Source of the DNA: CAZHTS01 sp964535315
Lineage (GTDB): Bacteria; Chloroflexota; Anaerolineae; Anaerolineales; Anaerolineaceae
NCBI GenBank assembly: GCA_964535315.1
Contig: CAZHTS010000018.1
Span: forward strand, 1-64,000
Reading direction: 5' to 3'
Length of the DNA stretch: 64,000 nt
Shown: one piece after another, positions 33,743-43,284 of the stretch
Numbering within the stretch: the stretch's first letter is position 1
Layout of the letters: the number at the start of each line of letters is the position of its first letter
The notes under the pieces: model-generated
Told to the model about the DNA's origin: nothing
The model's database searches: none
The model's input: the letters and a program-made list of their open reading frames with translations, nothing else
Program-made: the position numbers and the translations under genes

Positions 33743-35074
33743 ATGACCAACCTGTCAGTCTATCCAAACTGGTGGAAACTGCCCGAGATACGCCGGCGCA
33801 TCCTGGTCACCCTGCTCTTGCTGGCGTTTTACCGCCTGCTGGCGCACATCCCCCTGCCCGGCCTGGAGCGCACGCTGTTGCAACAGGTCGTCCAACCCGG
33901 CAGCGGGCAGGCCACCCTGCTCGGCCTGCTCAACTTCCTCTCGGGCGGCGCCCTCGAACAGATCTCGCTCCTGGCGTTGGGATTGGCCCCCTACCTCAGC
34001 GCCCGCGAATTATACGAAGCCGTCGAGAAACTGCGCCCGGGGCGCGAAGACCCATTCGAATTCCTCCACCCAGGGCGCAAAAAAGAGCGCGCCATCCGCC
34101 TGCTCACCCTCCCGATGGCCCTGGTGCAAATCTACGGCCTGTTCTATCTGACCTCCTTTAGCTGCCAGGGCGGCGCTGCCGTCACCGCCCTCGAGCGCTT
34201 CCGCACCGACCCGCTTTCCGTGGTCACCCTGGCCGCCCTGGCGTTGGCCGGCACCTTCCTCGCCGTGTGGATCACCGACCAGATCAGCCTGCACGGCATC
34301 GCCGATTACGGCATTAACCTGGTGCTGTTCAGCGGTATGGCGACGCTGCTGCCGGGCGAACTGCTCGGCATGCTGCAACAGACCCCGCCCCGCTGGGACG
34401 CGCTCCTGGCCTACCTGCTGCTGCTCTTTGCCGGCATCTACCTGCTGGTACAACTCGGCCACGCCCGCCGCCCACTCACCGTCTTCCTCACCGCCCGGTC
34501 CGCCGGCCCCGGTGGACGGGCGCCGCACACCACCCTCAACCTGCCGCTGTCGCTCGGGCAGGAAGCCATCCTGGCCGTCTCCACCTTCATCTCCTGGCTG
34601 GTGCTGATCGGCGTACTGCTGGCCTGTATCCCGCTCGACTGGCTGCGCCGCGGCGGGGCGCTCCTCATTGCCATGTCCGCCGAAGACAGTGTATGGTTCG
34701 GCCCGATCACCTTCGTGCTCGTTTTCCTGCTCACCTATTTCTACGCCGGCGAAGTCTTATTTGAAGACCTGAATCTCGTCGCCCAATTGCGCCAGAGCGG
34801 AGCGGTGCTCGCCGGGCGCGCCCTGCCGTTGGCCAGCCCGGCCGGCCTGCGCTACCTTAAGAAGACACTGGAAAAGACTCTCTTCCTGCCCGCCATCCTT
34901 TCCGGCCTGCTGGTCATCCTGCCGTGGGCCGTTTACCAGGTGTTTGGCGTCTCCGTCTCGCTGCTCAGCGCCGCTGCCTTTTTGCTTGCCACCCTCACCC
35001 TGCGCGACGTACTGACTCAAATCGAGCAAACCGCCATTCAGGAAAGCTACCGGCGCATGATCTCGCGTTCGTGA
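33743..35074 (+). CDS. Divergent SecY-family translocase paralogue
   Basis: 443 residues, about ten membrane helices. It follows SecY helix by helix: EIRRRILVTLLLLAFYRLLAHIPLPGLE matches SecY helix 1, LSGGALEQISLLALGLAPYLSA matches helix 2 after the plug, and WITDQISLHGIADYGINLVLFSGMA matches helix 5. Differences from housekeeping SecY are clear: GIGNGIS is replaced by GIADYGIN, the NLRK-x-GGFIPGIRPG cytosolic loop is replaced by QLRQSGAVLAGRALPLASP, and the plug region is shortened. It is not in a ribosomal protein cluster, so it is probably a second, accessory channel. GAGG lies a few bases before the ATG. Confidence 0.85.
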   Translation: MTNLSVYPNWWKLPEIRRRILVTLLLLAFYRLLAHIPLPGLERTLLQQVVQPGSGQATLLGLLNFLSGGALEQISLLALGLAPYLSARELYEAVEKLRPGREDPFEFLHPGRKKERAIRLLTLPMALVQIYGLFYLTSFSCQGGAAVTALERFRTDPLSVVTLAALALAGTFLAVWITDQISLHGIADYGINLVLFSGMATLLPGELLGMLQQTPPRWDALLAYLLLLFAGIYLLVQLGHARRPLTVFLTARSAGPGGRAPHTTLNLPLSLGQEAILAVSTFISWLVLIGVLLACIPLDWLRRGGALLIAMSAEDSVWFGPITFVLVFLLTYFYAGEVLFEDLNLVAQLRQSGAVLAGRALPLASPAGLRYLKKTLEKTLFLPAILSGLLVILPWAVYQVFGVSVSLLSAAAFLLATLTLRDVLTQIEQTAIQESYRRMISRS

Positions 35075-35122
35075 TATCATTGCCCCGCCACACGCCCATA
35101 TTTTCCTACGGATAACCCGCCC

Positions 35123-35872
35123 ATGCGTTTCGATGTATTCACCCTCCTGCCTGAAGTCTTCAACCCTTATCTGCAAGCCAGCATCCTGCAGCGCGCCAGC
35201 CAGAACCGCCTGATCGAGGTTCAGGTGCACGACATTCGCTCCTGGACGTACGACCGCCATCACGTCACCGATGATGCACCCTACGGCGGCGGCGGCGGGA
35301 TGGTGATGAAGCCCGAACCGGTCTTCACCGCCGTCGAGGATATACTCGGCGCGCCGCCCACCTGCCCGCTCGTCCTGCTCACCCCGCAGGGACGCGTCTT
35401 CAATCAGCGCATCGCCCAGGAACTGGCTGCCCTGCCGCGCCTGGCCCTGTTGTGCGGGCGTTACGAAGGCATCGACGAACGCATCCGCCAGCACCTGGTG
35501 AGCGACGAAATCTCCATCGGTGATTACGTCCTCACCGGCGGAGAACTGCCCGCCCTGATCCTCATCGACGCCGTCACCCGCCTCATCCCCGGCGCGTTGG
35601 GCGACCCCGACGGCGCTCAGGACGACTCGCACGCTTCGGGGCTGTTGGAGTATCCACACTATACCCGCCCGGTTGAGTTTCGCACCTGGCGTGTCCCCGA
35701 CGTGCTCCTCTCGGGCAACCACGCCCAGATCGCCCGTTGGCGGCGCGAGCAGGCCCTGCTGCGCACCCTGCGCCGCCGCCCCGATATGCTCGCCGGCGCC
35801 GATCTCAGCGAGACCGACCGCCGCTTCCTGACCAACCAGGACGACGAGTTGTCAGACAAAAATATGACTTAA
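35123..35872 (+). CDS. trmD: tRNA (guanine37-N1)-methyltransferase TrmD
   Basis: 249 residues. It methylates G37 of tRNAs with S-adenosylmethionine to prevent frameshifts. The trefoil-knot motifs are intact: LTPQGRVFNQ, LLCGRYEGIDERI, ISIGDYVLTGGELPALILIDAV, and the substrate region YGGGGGMVMKPEP. The C-terminal domain (about 170-240) is complete. The usual neighbours rimM and rplS are absent. The ribosome binding site is weak. It lies 48 bases after the SecY paralogue and may be read from the same promoter. Confidence 0.96.
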   Translation: MRFDVFTLLPEVFNPYLQASILQRASQNRLIEVQVHDIRSWTYDRHHVTDDAPYGGGGGMVMKPEPVFTAVEDILGAPPTCPLVLLTPQGRVFNQRIAQELAALPRLALLCGRYEGIDERIRQHLVSDEISIGDYVLTGGELPALILIDAVTRLIPGALGDPDGAQDDSHASGLLEYPHYTRPVEFRTWRVPDVLLSGNHAQIARWRREQALLRTLRRRPDMLAGADLSETDRRFLTNQDDELSDKNMT

Positions 35873-35878
35873 ATCTTC

Positions 35879-35907
35879 TTGCAGCCTGCCCGTGTTGCGG
35901 GTATACT
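35879..35907 (+). promoter_or_regulatory. Promoter of the BMP-type ABC importer operon
   Basis: -35 TTGCAG (35879-35884), 17-base spacer, -10 TATACT (35902-35907), leaving an 80-base leader. Confidence 0.8.
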
Positions 35908-35995
35908 TAGTCAGGGTGGTTGGAACAATTGTGCCTGAGCACAAAACCCTTTATCGCCAACCACCAGACACTATCTCTCTAGGAGGAGAAAGTCA

Positions 35996-37171
35996 ATGTC
36001 CAAGAAGCTCTACTCTGTTTTGGCCATTTTGGTGCTGGCTTCCATGATCCTGGCTGCCTGCGCCCCGGCCGCTACGCCGGCCCCCGAGCAGAAACCTGCC
36101 GAGCCGACCAAGGCCCCCGAGCAGAAGCCGGCTGAGCCCACCAAGGCCCCCGAACCGACTGCGGCCCCCGTTGAGCCCACCAAGGCGCCCGAAGCCGCCA
36201 CCAACGCCGATTGCGCCAAGCCCGAGGTTCTGTGCGTGGGTCTGGTAACCGACGTTGGCAAGATCGACGACAAGTCCTTCAACCAGTCGACCTGGGAAGG
36301 CGTCAAGCAGGCCGAGAAAGACCTGGGCGCCGTGGTTCAATACATCGAAACCACCGATCCCAAGGACTACATGAAGAACATTGGTACCTTCGCCGAAGCC
36401 AAGTTCGACGTGATCGTCACCGTTGGTTTCGCTCTGGGTGAGGCCACCCTCGAAGCCGCCAAGCAGTACCCCGATGTCAAGTTCATCGGTGTCGACCAGT
36501 TCCAGGGCGAGGCGCTTGCCAACGTCGCTGGCCTGATCTTCCCCGAAGACAACGCCGGCTTCCTGGTTGGCGCCCTGGCCGCTCAGATGACCAAGAGCAA
36601 GAAAGTTGGCGCTGCCCTGGCGACCGACGCCGTTCCGCCCGTCTGGCGGTTTGGTGAAGGCTTCAAGGCCGGTGCTGCCTACATCGACCCCAAGGTGGAA
36701 GTCAACGTCGTCTACCACAATGATGTCGGCCTGGACAAGACCTTCATCGATCCCGAATGGGGTAAGACCACCGCCATTTCGATGATCGACAAGGGTGTGG
36801 ATGTCGTCTTCGGCGCCGGCGGCAAGACCGGCAATGGCGCACTGTTGGGCGTCGCCGAAAAGAGCACCGCCGACAAACCCGTCTACGCCATCGGCGTCGA
36901 CACCGATCAGTACTACACCGTGCCCGAAGCGCAGAAGGTGCTGCTCTCCAGCGCCATGAAACTGCTCACCCCCGGCACCTTCGATCTGATCAAGATGGCC
37001 AAGGAAGGCAAGTTCCCCGCTGGCAATTACGTCGGCGAAGCCGGCTACGCCCCGTTCCATGACCTGGACGGCAAAGTGCCCGCCGAAGTCAAGGCCAAGA
37101 TGGAAGAGATCGCCAAGGGCCTGAAGGACGGATCGATCAAGACCAACGTTCCGCCCACCAAACCCCAGTAG
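35996..37171 (+). CDS. BMP-family (purine nucleoside) substrate-binding lipoprotein
   Basis: 391 residues. Lipobox LAAC (Cys22), then a linker made of repeated PEQKPAEPTKA/PEPTKAPE units (about 23-68). The binding domain carries the BMP signature VGLVTDVGKIDDKSFNQSTWEGV and the later VIVTVGFALGEA, KFIGVDQFQG and VFGAGGKTGNG strands. Relatives (PnrA of Treponema, NupN of Bacillus) bind purine nucleosides outside the membrane. AGGAGG precedes the ATG. It heads an operon with two permeases and an ATPase; a hairpin after it probably keeps the binding protein in excess. Confidence 0.94.
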   Translation: MSKKLYSVLAILVLASMILAACAPAATPAPEQKPAEPTKAPEQKPAEPTKAPEPTAAPVEPTKAPEAATNADCAKPEVLCVGLVTDVGKIDDKSFNQSTWEGVKQAEKDLGAVVQYIETTDPKDYMKNIGTFAEAKFDVIVTVGFALGEATLEAAKQYPDVKFIGVDQFQGEALANVAGLIFPEDNAGFLVGALAAQMTKSKKVGAALATDAVPPVWRFGEGFKAGAAYIDPKVEVNVVYHNDVGLDKTFIDPEWGKTTAISMIDKGVDVVFGAGGKTGNGALLGVAEKSTADKPVYAIGVDTDQYYTVPEAQKVLLSSAMKLLTPGTFDLIKMAKEGKFPAGNYVGEAGYAPFHDLDGKVPAEVKAKMEEIAKGLKDGSIKTNVPPTKPQ

Positions 37172-37191
37172 TTTCTGAAGATGTAACCTTC

Positions 37192-37228
37192 GGGGAAAGG
37201 GAGTTCACCACTCTCTTTCCCCATTTTC
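37192..37228 (+). terminator. Intercistronic attenuator hairpin
   Basis: Arms GGGGAAAGGGAGT (37192-37204) and ACTCTCTTTCCCC (37210-37222), one G-U pair, then ATTTTC. It lies between the binding protein and permease genes and is likely a partial terminator. Confidence 0.7.
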
Positions 37229-37253
37229 ATAAATATGACCTGTGGAGCTGCCA

Positions 37254-38396
37254 ATGGAAACCAATCAACAGCCCAATCCAACCCCCGCCAAGCGAAGCAC
37301 CAGCAGCAAACTCTCCTCCCTCTTACAACAGATGATCATTCCCATCCTGGCCGTGTTCACCTCGGTGATCATCGGCGGCATCGTCATTGCCCTGGCCGGC
37401 GGCGACCCGTTTGCGGCCTATAAGGGCCTGCTGGAGGGCGCTTTCGGTTCGCAGCGGGCGTGGAGTGAAACGTTTGTATGGTGCACCCCGTATATCTTTG
37501 CCGGCCTGGCCGTCGCCCTGGGTTTCAAGGGCGGCCTGTTCAACATCGGCGCCGAAGGTCAGCTGGCGTTTGGCGCCGTCGCCGCCGCCTGGTTCGGCTA
37601 CGCCGTGCCGCAGATCCTGGGCTTCAATCTACCCGCCATCGTCCACCTGCCGCTCACCATCCTGGCTGGCATGCTCGCCGGTGGCTTGTGGGGCGCCATC
37701 CCCGGCTGGTTAAAGGCCCGTTTTGGCGGCCATGAAGTCATCAATACCATCATGATGAACTACATCGCCCTCAACCTGACCAGCTTCCTGCTCAATGGGC
37801 CGCTGAAAGACCCCAACCCGCTCAACGTCATCGCCCGTACGCCCAAGATCGCCGAAAGCGCCCGCATCCCGGCCATCTTCACCGGGCTGCGCCTGCACTG
37901 GGGTTTCATCTTCGCCCTGCTGGTCGCCGCCCTCATCTGGTGGCTGCTGTGGAAGACCACCCTGGGTTTTGAAATCCGCACCGCCGGCAGCAACCCCGAC
38001 GCCGCCCGTTACGCCGGCATCAACGTGCAGCGCACCATCGTCGTCACCATGACGCTCTCCGGCGTCCTGGCCGGTCTGGCCGGAGCCATCGAGGTCACCG
38101 GCCTCAACTATCGCCACGAATTGGGTTTCTCGGTCGGTTATGGCTTCGATGCCATCGCCATCGCCCTGCTCGGCAAGAATCACCCATTGGGCGTAGTGCT
38201 GGCGGCCATTCTCTTTGCGGCCATGCGCAACGGCGCCACCCGCATGCAATTCCTCACCCAAATCCCGACGGATGTCATCTCGGTCATTCAGGCGCTCATC
38301 CTGCTCTTTATCGCTGCCGATGCCATCATCCGCTTCATTTACCGCATCCGCGCCAGTGAGGAACGTGTCGTCCTCACCCGTGGGTGGGGCGGTTAG
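37254..38396 (+). CDS. BMP-type ABC importer permease 1
   Basis: 380 residues with eight to ten membrane helices, BPD_transp_2 family. Typical segments: FNIGAEGQLAFGAVAAAWFGY, GLWGAIPGWLKARFGGHEVINTIMMNYIAL (the coupling-region EVINTIMMNYIA motif) and AAGINVQRT/AGLAGAIEVTG near the C-terminus. It forms the membrane channel for nucleosides with the next gene. GGAG lies before the ATG at 37254; an ATG 12 bases earlier lacks such a site. Confidence 0.93.
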   Translation: METNQQPNPTPAKRSTSSKLSSLLQQMIIPILAVFTSVIIGGIVIALAGGDPFAAYKGLLEGAFGSQRAWSETFVWCTPYIFAGLAVALGFKGGLFNIGAEGQLAFGAVAAAWFGYAVPQILGFNLPAIVHLPLTILAGMLAGGLWGAIPGWLKARFGGHEVINTIMMNYIALNLTSFLLNGPLKDPNPLNVIARTPKIAESARIPAIFTGLRLHWGFIFALLVAALIWWLLWKTTLGFEIRTAGSNPDAARYAGINVQRTIVVTMTLSGVLAGLAGAIEVTGLNYRHELGFSVGYGFDAIAIALLGKNHPLGVVLAAILFAAMRNGATRMQFLTQIPTDVISVIQALILLFIAADAIIRFIYRIRASEERVVLTRGWGG

Positions 38397-38408
38397 GAGG
38401 CAGAACTT

Positions 38409-39479
38409 ATGGACCTGCGTCGTTATGCCTTTATTGCCCTGATTATCGTCGTCCTCTTTGCCGGGGTCGTCATCGTGGGCGGAGCCCAGGTTTCTCCGGG
38501 CATCATCATTTCTTCGATGATCGCCACCACCATTTCGGTCGCCACCCCGCTGACCCTCGGGGCGTTGTGCGGCGTGTTCTGCGAACGCGCCGGCGTGGTC
38601 AACATCGGTATCGAAGGCACCATGTTGACCGCCGCCTTCTTCGGCTGGTTTGGCGCCATTTACATGAACACCATTCTGAAAGTGGCGGCTGAACCCAGCC
38701 TGCTCATCGGTGTATTCATCGCCATCCTCAGCGGTGTGCTGATGAGCCTGCTGCACGCTGTGCTCTCGATCACCTTCAAGGTCGATCAGGTCATCGGCGG
38801 CACGGTCATCAACATCCTTGCCATCGGCATCACCGGCTTCCTCAACCGCCAGCTCTTCTTTGAAAAGAGCAGCATGTTCGGCGGCCAGATTCCGCATGCC
38901 CCCGGCGTCCTGCCCCGCATCCACATCCCGCTGCTGGCCGATATTCCCGTGATTGGCAAGATTTTCGAACCGCAGCCCATCGAATTGTTGACCATCATCC
39001 TGGTCTTTGCCGCCAGTTTCGTGCTCTTCAACACCCGCTTCGGCCTGCGCACCCGCGCCGTCGGCGAGCACCCGCGCGCCGCCGATACGGTCGGCATCAA
39101 CGTCAACCGCATGCGCTACATCAACGTGCTCATCGGTGGCGCCCTCGCCGGTCTGGCCGGGGCCTACTTCACCCTTGAATCGGTGCCTTCCTTCGAACCG
39201 CTCATGACCAACGGCCGTGGCTTTATCGCCCTGGCCGCCATGATCTTTGGCAACTGGACGCCCATCGGCGCCTGGGCCGCTGCGCTGGTATTCGGCGCTG
39301 CCCAGGCCATGCAGATCAACCTGCAACAATTCCGCGAATTCATCCCCCAGCAGTGGGCGTTCCTTTCCCAATCGTACGTGGTCGGCCTCGTACCCTATAT
39401 CCTGACCATGCTCATCCTGACCGGCGTGGTTGGCAAGACCACCGCCCCGGCCGCCGATGGCGTCGCCTACGAGAAATAG
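38409..39479 (+). CDS. BMP-type ABC importer permease 2
   Basis: 356 residues, about nine membrane helices, paralogous to permease 1. It shows TLGALCGVFCERAGVVNIGIEGTML, VDQVIGGTVINILAIGITGFLNRQLF, RAVGEHPRAADTVGINVNRMRYINVLIGGALAGLAGAYF and the GFIALAAMIFGNWTPIGA block typical of the second permease in these systems. AGGAGG eight bases before the ATG. It is 12 bases after permease 1. Confidence 0.94.
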   Translation: MDLRRYAFIALIIVVLFAGVVIVGGAQVSPGIIISSMIATTISVATPLTLGALCGVFCERAGVVNIGIEGTMLTAAFFGWFGAIYMNTILKVAAEPSLLIGVFIAILSGVLMSLLHAVLSITFKVDQVIGGTVINILAIGITGFLNRQLFFEKSSMFGGQIPHAPGVLPRIHIPLLADIPVIGKIFEPQPIELLTIILVFAASFVLFNTRFGLRTRAVGEHPRAADTVGINVNRMRYINVLIGGALAGLAGAYFTLESVPSFEPLMTNGRGFIALAAMIFGNWTPIGAWAAALVFGAAQAMQINLQQFREFIPQQWAFLSQSYVVGLVPYILTMLILTGVVGKTTAPAADGVAYEK

Positions 39480-39503
39480 CCCGGGCCTGTTGATGGAGGA
39501 ACT

Positions 39504-41021
39504 ATGACTACCGTTCTAGAAGCAAAAGGCATCGTCAAGAAATTCCCGGGCGTTCTGGCCAACGATCAGGTCAACCTCGATCTGCACAAAGGCGAAATTC
39601 ACGCCCTGCTTGGAGAAAACGGCGCCGGCAAATCCACCCTGATGAACGTCCTGTATGGCCTGTATCGCCCGGACGAAGGTCAGATCATCGTCAATGGCCG
39701 TGAAGTCCAGATGGGATCGCCCAACGACGCCATCGCCAATGGCATCGGCATGGTGCACCAACACTTCATGCTCATTCCCGTCTTCACCGTGGCCGAAAAC
39801 ATCATGCTCGGCGCCGAAACCAGCCGCGGGTTGGCCCTCGACCGGCGCAGCGTGGAGCGCGAGGTGCGCGAACTGTCGCACAAATACGGCCTGGACGTCG
39901 ACCCGACCGCCATCGTCCAGGAACTGCCCGTCGGCATCCAGCAGCGCGTCGAAATCGTCAAGGCGCTCTACCGCAAGGCCGAAATCCTCATTCTGGACGA
40001 ACCGACCGCCGTACTCACCCCGCAGGAAGTGGATGACCTGATCCGCATCATGCGTAACCTGACCGAGCAGGGCGTCTCGATCATCTTCATCACTCATAAA
40101 CTCAAAGAAGTGCTGGCCGTCTCAGATCGCATCACCGTCATGCGCGCCGGCAAGGTGGTCGGCAGCACCACACCGACCGAAACCAACGAGACCCACCTGG
40201 CCAACATGATGGTCGGGCGCAACGTCATCCTCACCGTTGAAAAGGCCGAAGCCCAGCCCAAAGAAGACGTACTGGCCGTCGAAGATTTGCACGTTTACGA
40301 TAACCGCGGCGTCGAGACGGTGCGCGGCGTCAATTTCAACGTGCGCGCCGGGGAAATCCTCGGCATCGCCGGCGTTCAGGGCAACGGACAGACCGAACTG
40401 GCCGAGGCGCTCACCGGTTTGCGTCACGCCCGCAGCGGCAAGATCAGCATTGCCGGCGTCGTCCAGACCAACCGCCCGCCGCGTGAACTGGTGGAAAACG
40501 GCCTGGCGCACATCCCCGAAGATCGCCAGAAACACGGCCTGGTGCTCAGCTACCCAATCACCGACAACATGGTGCTGTGCACCTATTACATTGCGCCCTT
40601 TGCCCAACGCGGGGTGCGCCAGGAAGACGCCGTCGAGGATAACGCCCGCAAGCTGATCCAACAATTCGACGTGCGCACCCCCAGCCCCTTTGTGTCCGCC
40701 TCCAAACTCTCGGGCGGCAACCAGCAAAAGGTGATCGTGGCCCGCGAGCTCTCCCGCCCGATCAAGCTGCTCATCGCCAACCAGCCGACCCGCGGTCTGG
40801 ACGTGGGTTCGATCGAATACATCCACAAACAGATCATCAAAATGCGCGACGAGGGCATTGGTGTGCTCCTGATTTCGGCCGAACTGGACGAGATCATGGC
40901 GCTTTCCGACCGCATCGCCGTCATGTACCACGGCGAGATTGTCGACACCCTGCCCACCGCCCAGGCCACCCGCGAGCAGCTTGGCCTGCTCATGGCCGGA
41001 GCTAAAGTGCAGCACGGCTAA
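39504..41021 (+). CDS. BMP-type ABC importer ATPase (double cassette)
   Basis: 505 residues with two ABC domains in one chain, as in the sugar/nucleoside importer class. Cassette 1: Walker A GENGAGKST (about 36-44), signature-like LPVGIQQRVEI, Walker B ILILDEPTAVLTP. Cassette 2 (about 255-500): a degenerate Walker A GVQGNGQTE, a canonical signature LSGGNQQKV, and LLIANQPTRGLD in place of Walker B. Usually one site is fully active in such pairs. GGAGG before the ATG. A strong terminator follows, so this ends the four-gene operon. Confidence 0.95.
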   Translation: MTTVLEAKGIVKKFPGVLANDQVNLDLHKGEIHALLGENGAGKSTLMNVLYGLYRPDEGQIIVNGREVQMGSPNDAIANGIGMVHQHFMLIPVFTVAENIMLGAETSRGLALDRRSVEREVRELSHKYGLDVDPTAIVQELPVGIQQRVEIVKALYRKAEILILDEPTAVLTPQEVDDLIRIMRNLTEQGVSIIFITHKLKEVLAVSDRITVMRAGKVVGSTTPTETNETHLANMMVGRNVILTVEKAEAQPKEDVLAVEDLHVYDNRGVETVRGVNFNVRAGEILGIAGVQGNGQTELAEALTGLRHARSGKISIAGVVQTNRPPRELVENGLAHIPEDRQKHGLVLSYPITDNMVLCTYYIAPFAQRGVRQEDAVEDNARKLIQQFDVRTPSPFVSASKLSGGNQQKVIVARELSRPIKLLIANQPTRGLDVGSIEYIHKQIIKMRDEGIGVLLISAELDEIMALSDRIAVMYHGEIVDTLPTAQATREQLGLLMAGAKVQHG

Positions 41022-41041
41022 CCTGCAAACTCCCGGAATTG

Positions 41042-41080
41042 ACAAGGGCCCCTCAAATGATATTGAGGGGCCCTTGTTCA
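41042..41080 (+). terminator. Terminator of the nucleoside importer operon
   Basis: A 15-bp perfect stem (41042-41056 with 41063-41077, core GGGCCCCTCAA), six-base loop, short T-rich end. Confidence 0.88.
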
Positions 41081-41160
41081 TAGAATAGCGTCTCTGCACC
41101 TTTGCGCCCAGGCGTTAAGTTTTTGGCGCGCCGCCCCATCCCAACCCGGTCGCCAACATT

Positions 41161-41169
41161 TGTTATAAT
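41161..41169 (+). promoter_or_regulatory. Extended -10 promoter giving a leaderless mRNA
   Basis: TGTTATAAT ends six bases before the ATG at 41176. With the usual spacing, transcription would begin at or next to the A of the start codon. Confidence 0.65.
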
Positions 41170-41175
41170 GAACCT

Positions 41176-42077
<902 letters not shown>

Positions 42078-42081
<4 letters not shown>

Positions 42082-43274
42082 AGAAGATCTGGTTGATCTT
42101 CGCCAACGAGTATACCTTTCACGTCCTGCGCAAACGCTTTCTACTGGCGGTACTGAGCGTACCGCTGGTCGGGCTGCTTGCCATCGGCGCCATGCTGATC
42201 AGCGTGTGGATCCAGTACGACCCCACCCCCATCGCCTACATCGATCGCTCCGGCTGGCTGGTCAACCCGGCCCCGCCGTCCTATGAATACGAACTCTTCC
42301 CGCCGGTTGAGATTTTGCGCTACGAAGACGAGGACGCCGCCCGCCAGGCGTTGCAAAACGGACAGATCCAGGCCTGCTACATTCTGGCCGCCGACTACCC
42401 GCAAACCGGGCAGGTACGGTTGTTGGCCATGCAGCCACCCGCCAACAACGCCGAGCTCACCTTCCGCCAGTTCATCCAGACCAACCTGCTCATCGGGCAG
42501 CCCGAGGCCGTCACCCGCCGGCTGCTGACCGGCAACAACATGATCGTCCGCTCGCTGGATAAGACCCGCCAGTTCTCGCTCGACAACTGGCTCAACCTGA
42601 TGCTGCCCATCGTCTCGGGTATATTGTTCATCCTGGCCATTAATACCAGCGGCAGTTATCTGCTCCAGGCCGTGGTCGAGGAAAAAGAAAATCGCACCAT
42701 GGAGATTCTGGTGACCTCGGTCTCACCCGGCCAGTTGATGACCGGCAAGATCACCGGCAACTTGAGCGTCGGTCTGACCCAGCTATTGGTATGGGGGCTG
42801 ATGGCCGGCATCCCGCTGCTGCTGGTCGGCAGCCTGCTGCCCGACCAGATGCTGCACGTCGAAGCGCAATATCTGGCGCTCATGATGCTGACCCTTATCC
42901 CCTCGTTTATCATGGTCGCCGCCTTGATGGCCGCCATTGGCGCCACCGCCGCCGAAAGCCGCGAGGCGCAGCAAATTGCCGCCATCTTCACCCTGCCCAT
43001 CTCCGCCCCGTTCTGGGTGGTGACCGCCATCATCACCAACCCCACCGGCACCCTGGCCACCATCCTGAGCTTTTTTCCGCTCACCGCTCCGGTCACCCTG
43101 CCGCTGCGCGCCGGCTTCGCCACCCTGCCGGCCTGGGAAGTAACGCTCAACCTGGGGCTGTTGTTCCTGTGCGCCGCCGGCTCGCTCTGGTTGGCCGCCC
43201 GCGCCTTCCGGCGCGGCATGCTGCGCTACGGCAAAAGCCTCTCGTGGCGCGAACTCTTCCGCCATTCCAGCTAG
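42078..43274 (+). CDS. ABC transporter permease (NatB-like) 1
   Basis: 398 residues of the ABC2 membrane type. A first membrane helix (about 20-42) is followed by an outer domain of about 150 residues with the family's YEDEDAARQALQNGQIQACYILAADYPQTG pattern, then five or six helices from about 180 to the end. EEKENRTMEILVTSVSPGQLMTGKI is the conserved cytosolic loop. ATG overlaps the ATPase stop. It is similar in layout to the next gene; the two likely form a heterodimer. Confidence 0.9.
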
Positions 43275-43284
43275 GAGCATCGCC

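Noticed and set aside
36091..36200. Repeated units in the binding-protein gene that resemble a tandem repeat array
   Set aside because: They encode the flexible PEQKPAEPTKA linker of the lipoprotein and are in frame; not a CRISPR or mobile element.
37710..39371. 553-residue minus-strand frame
   Set aside because: Antisense to the two importer permeases.
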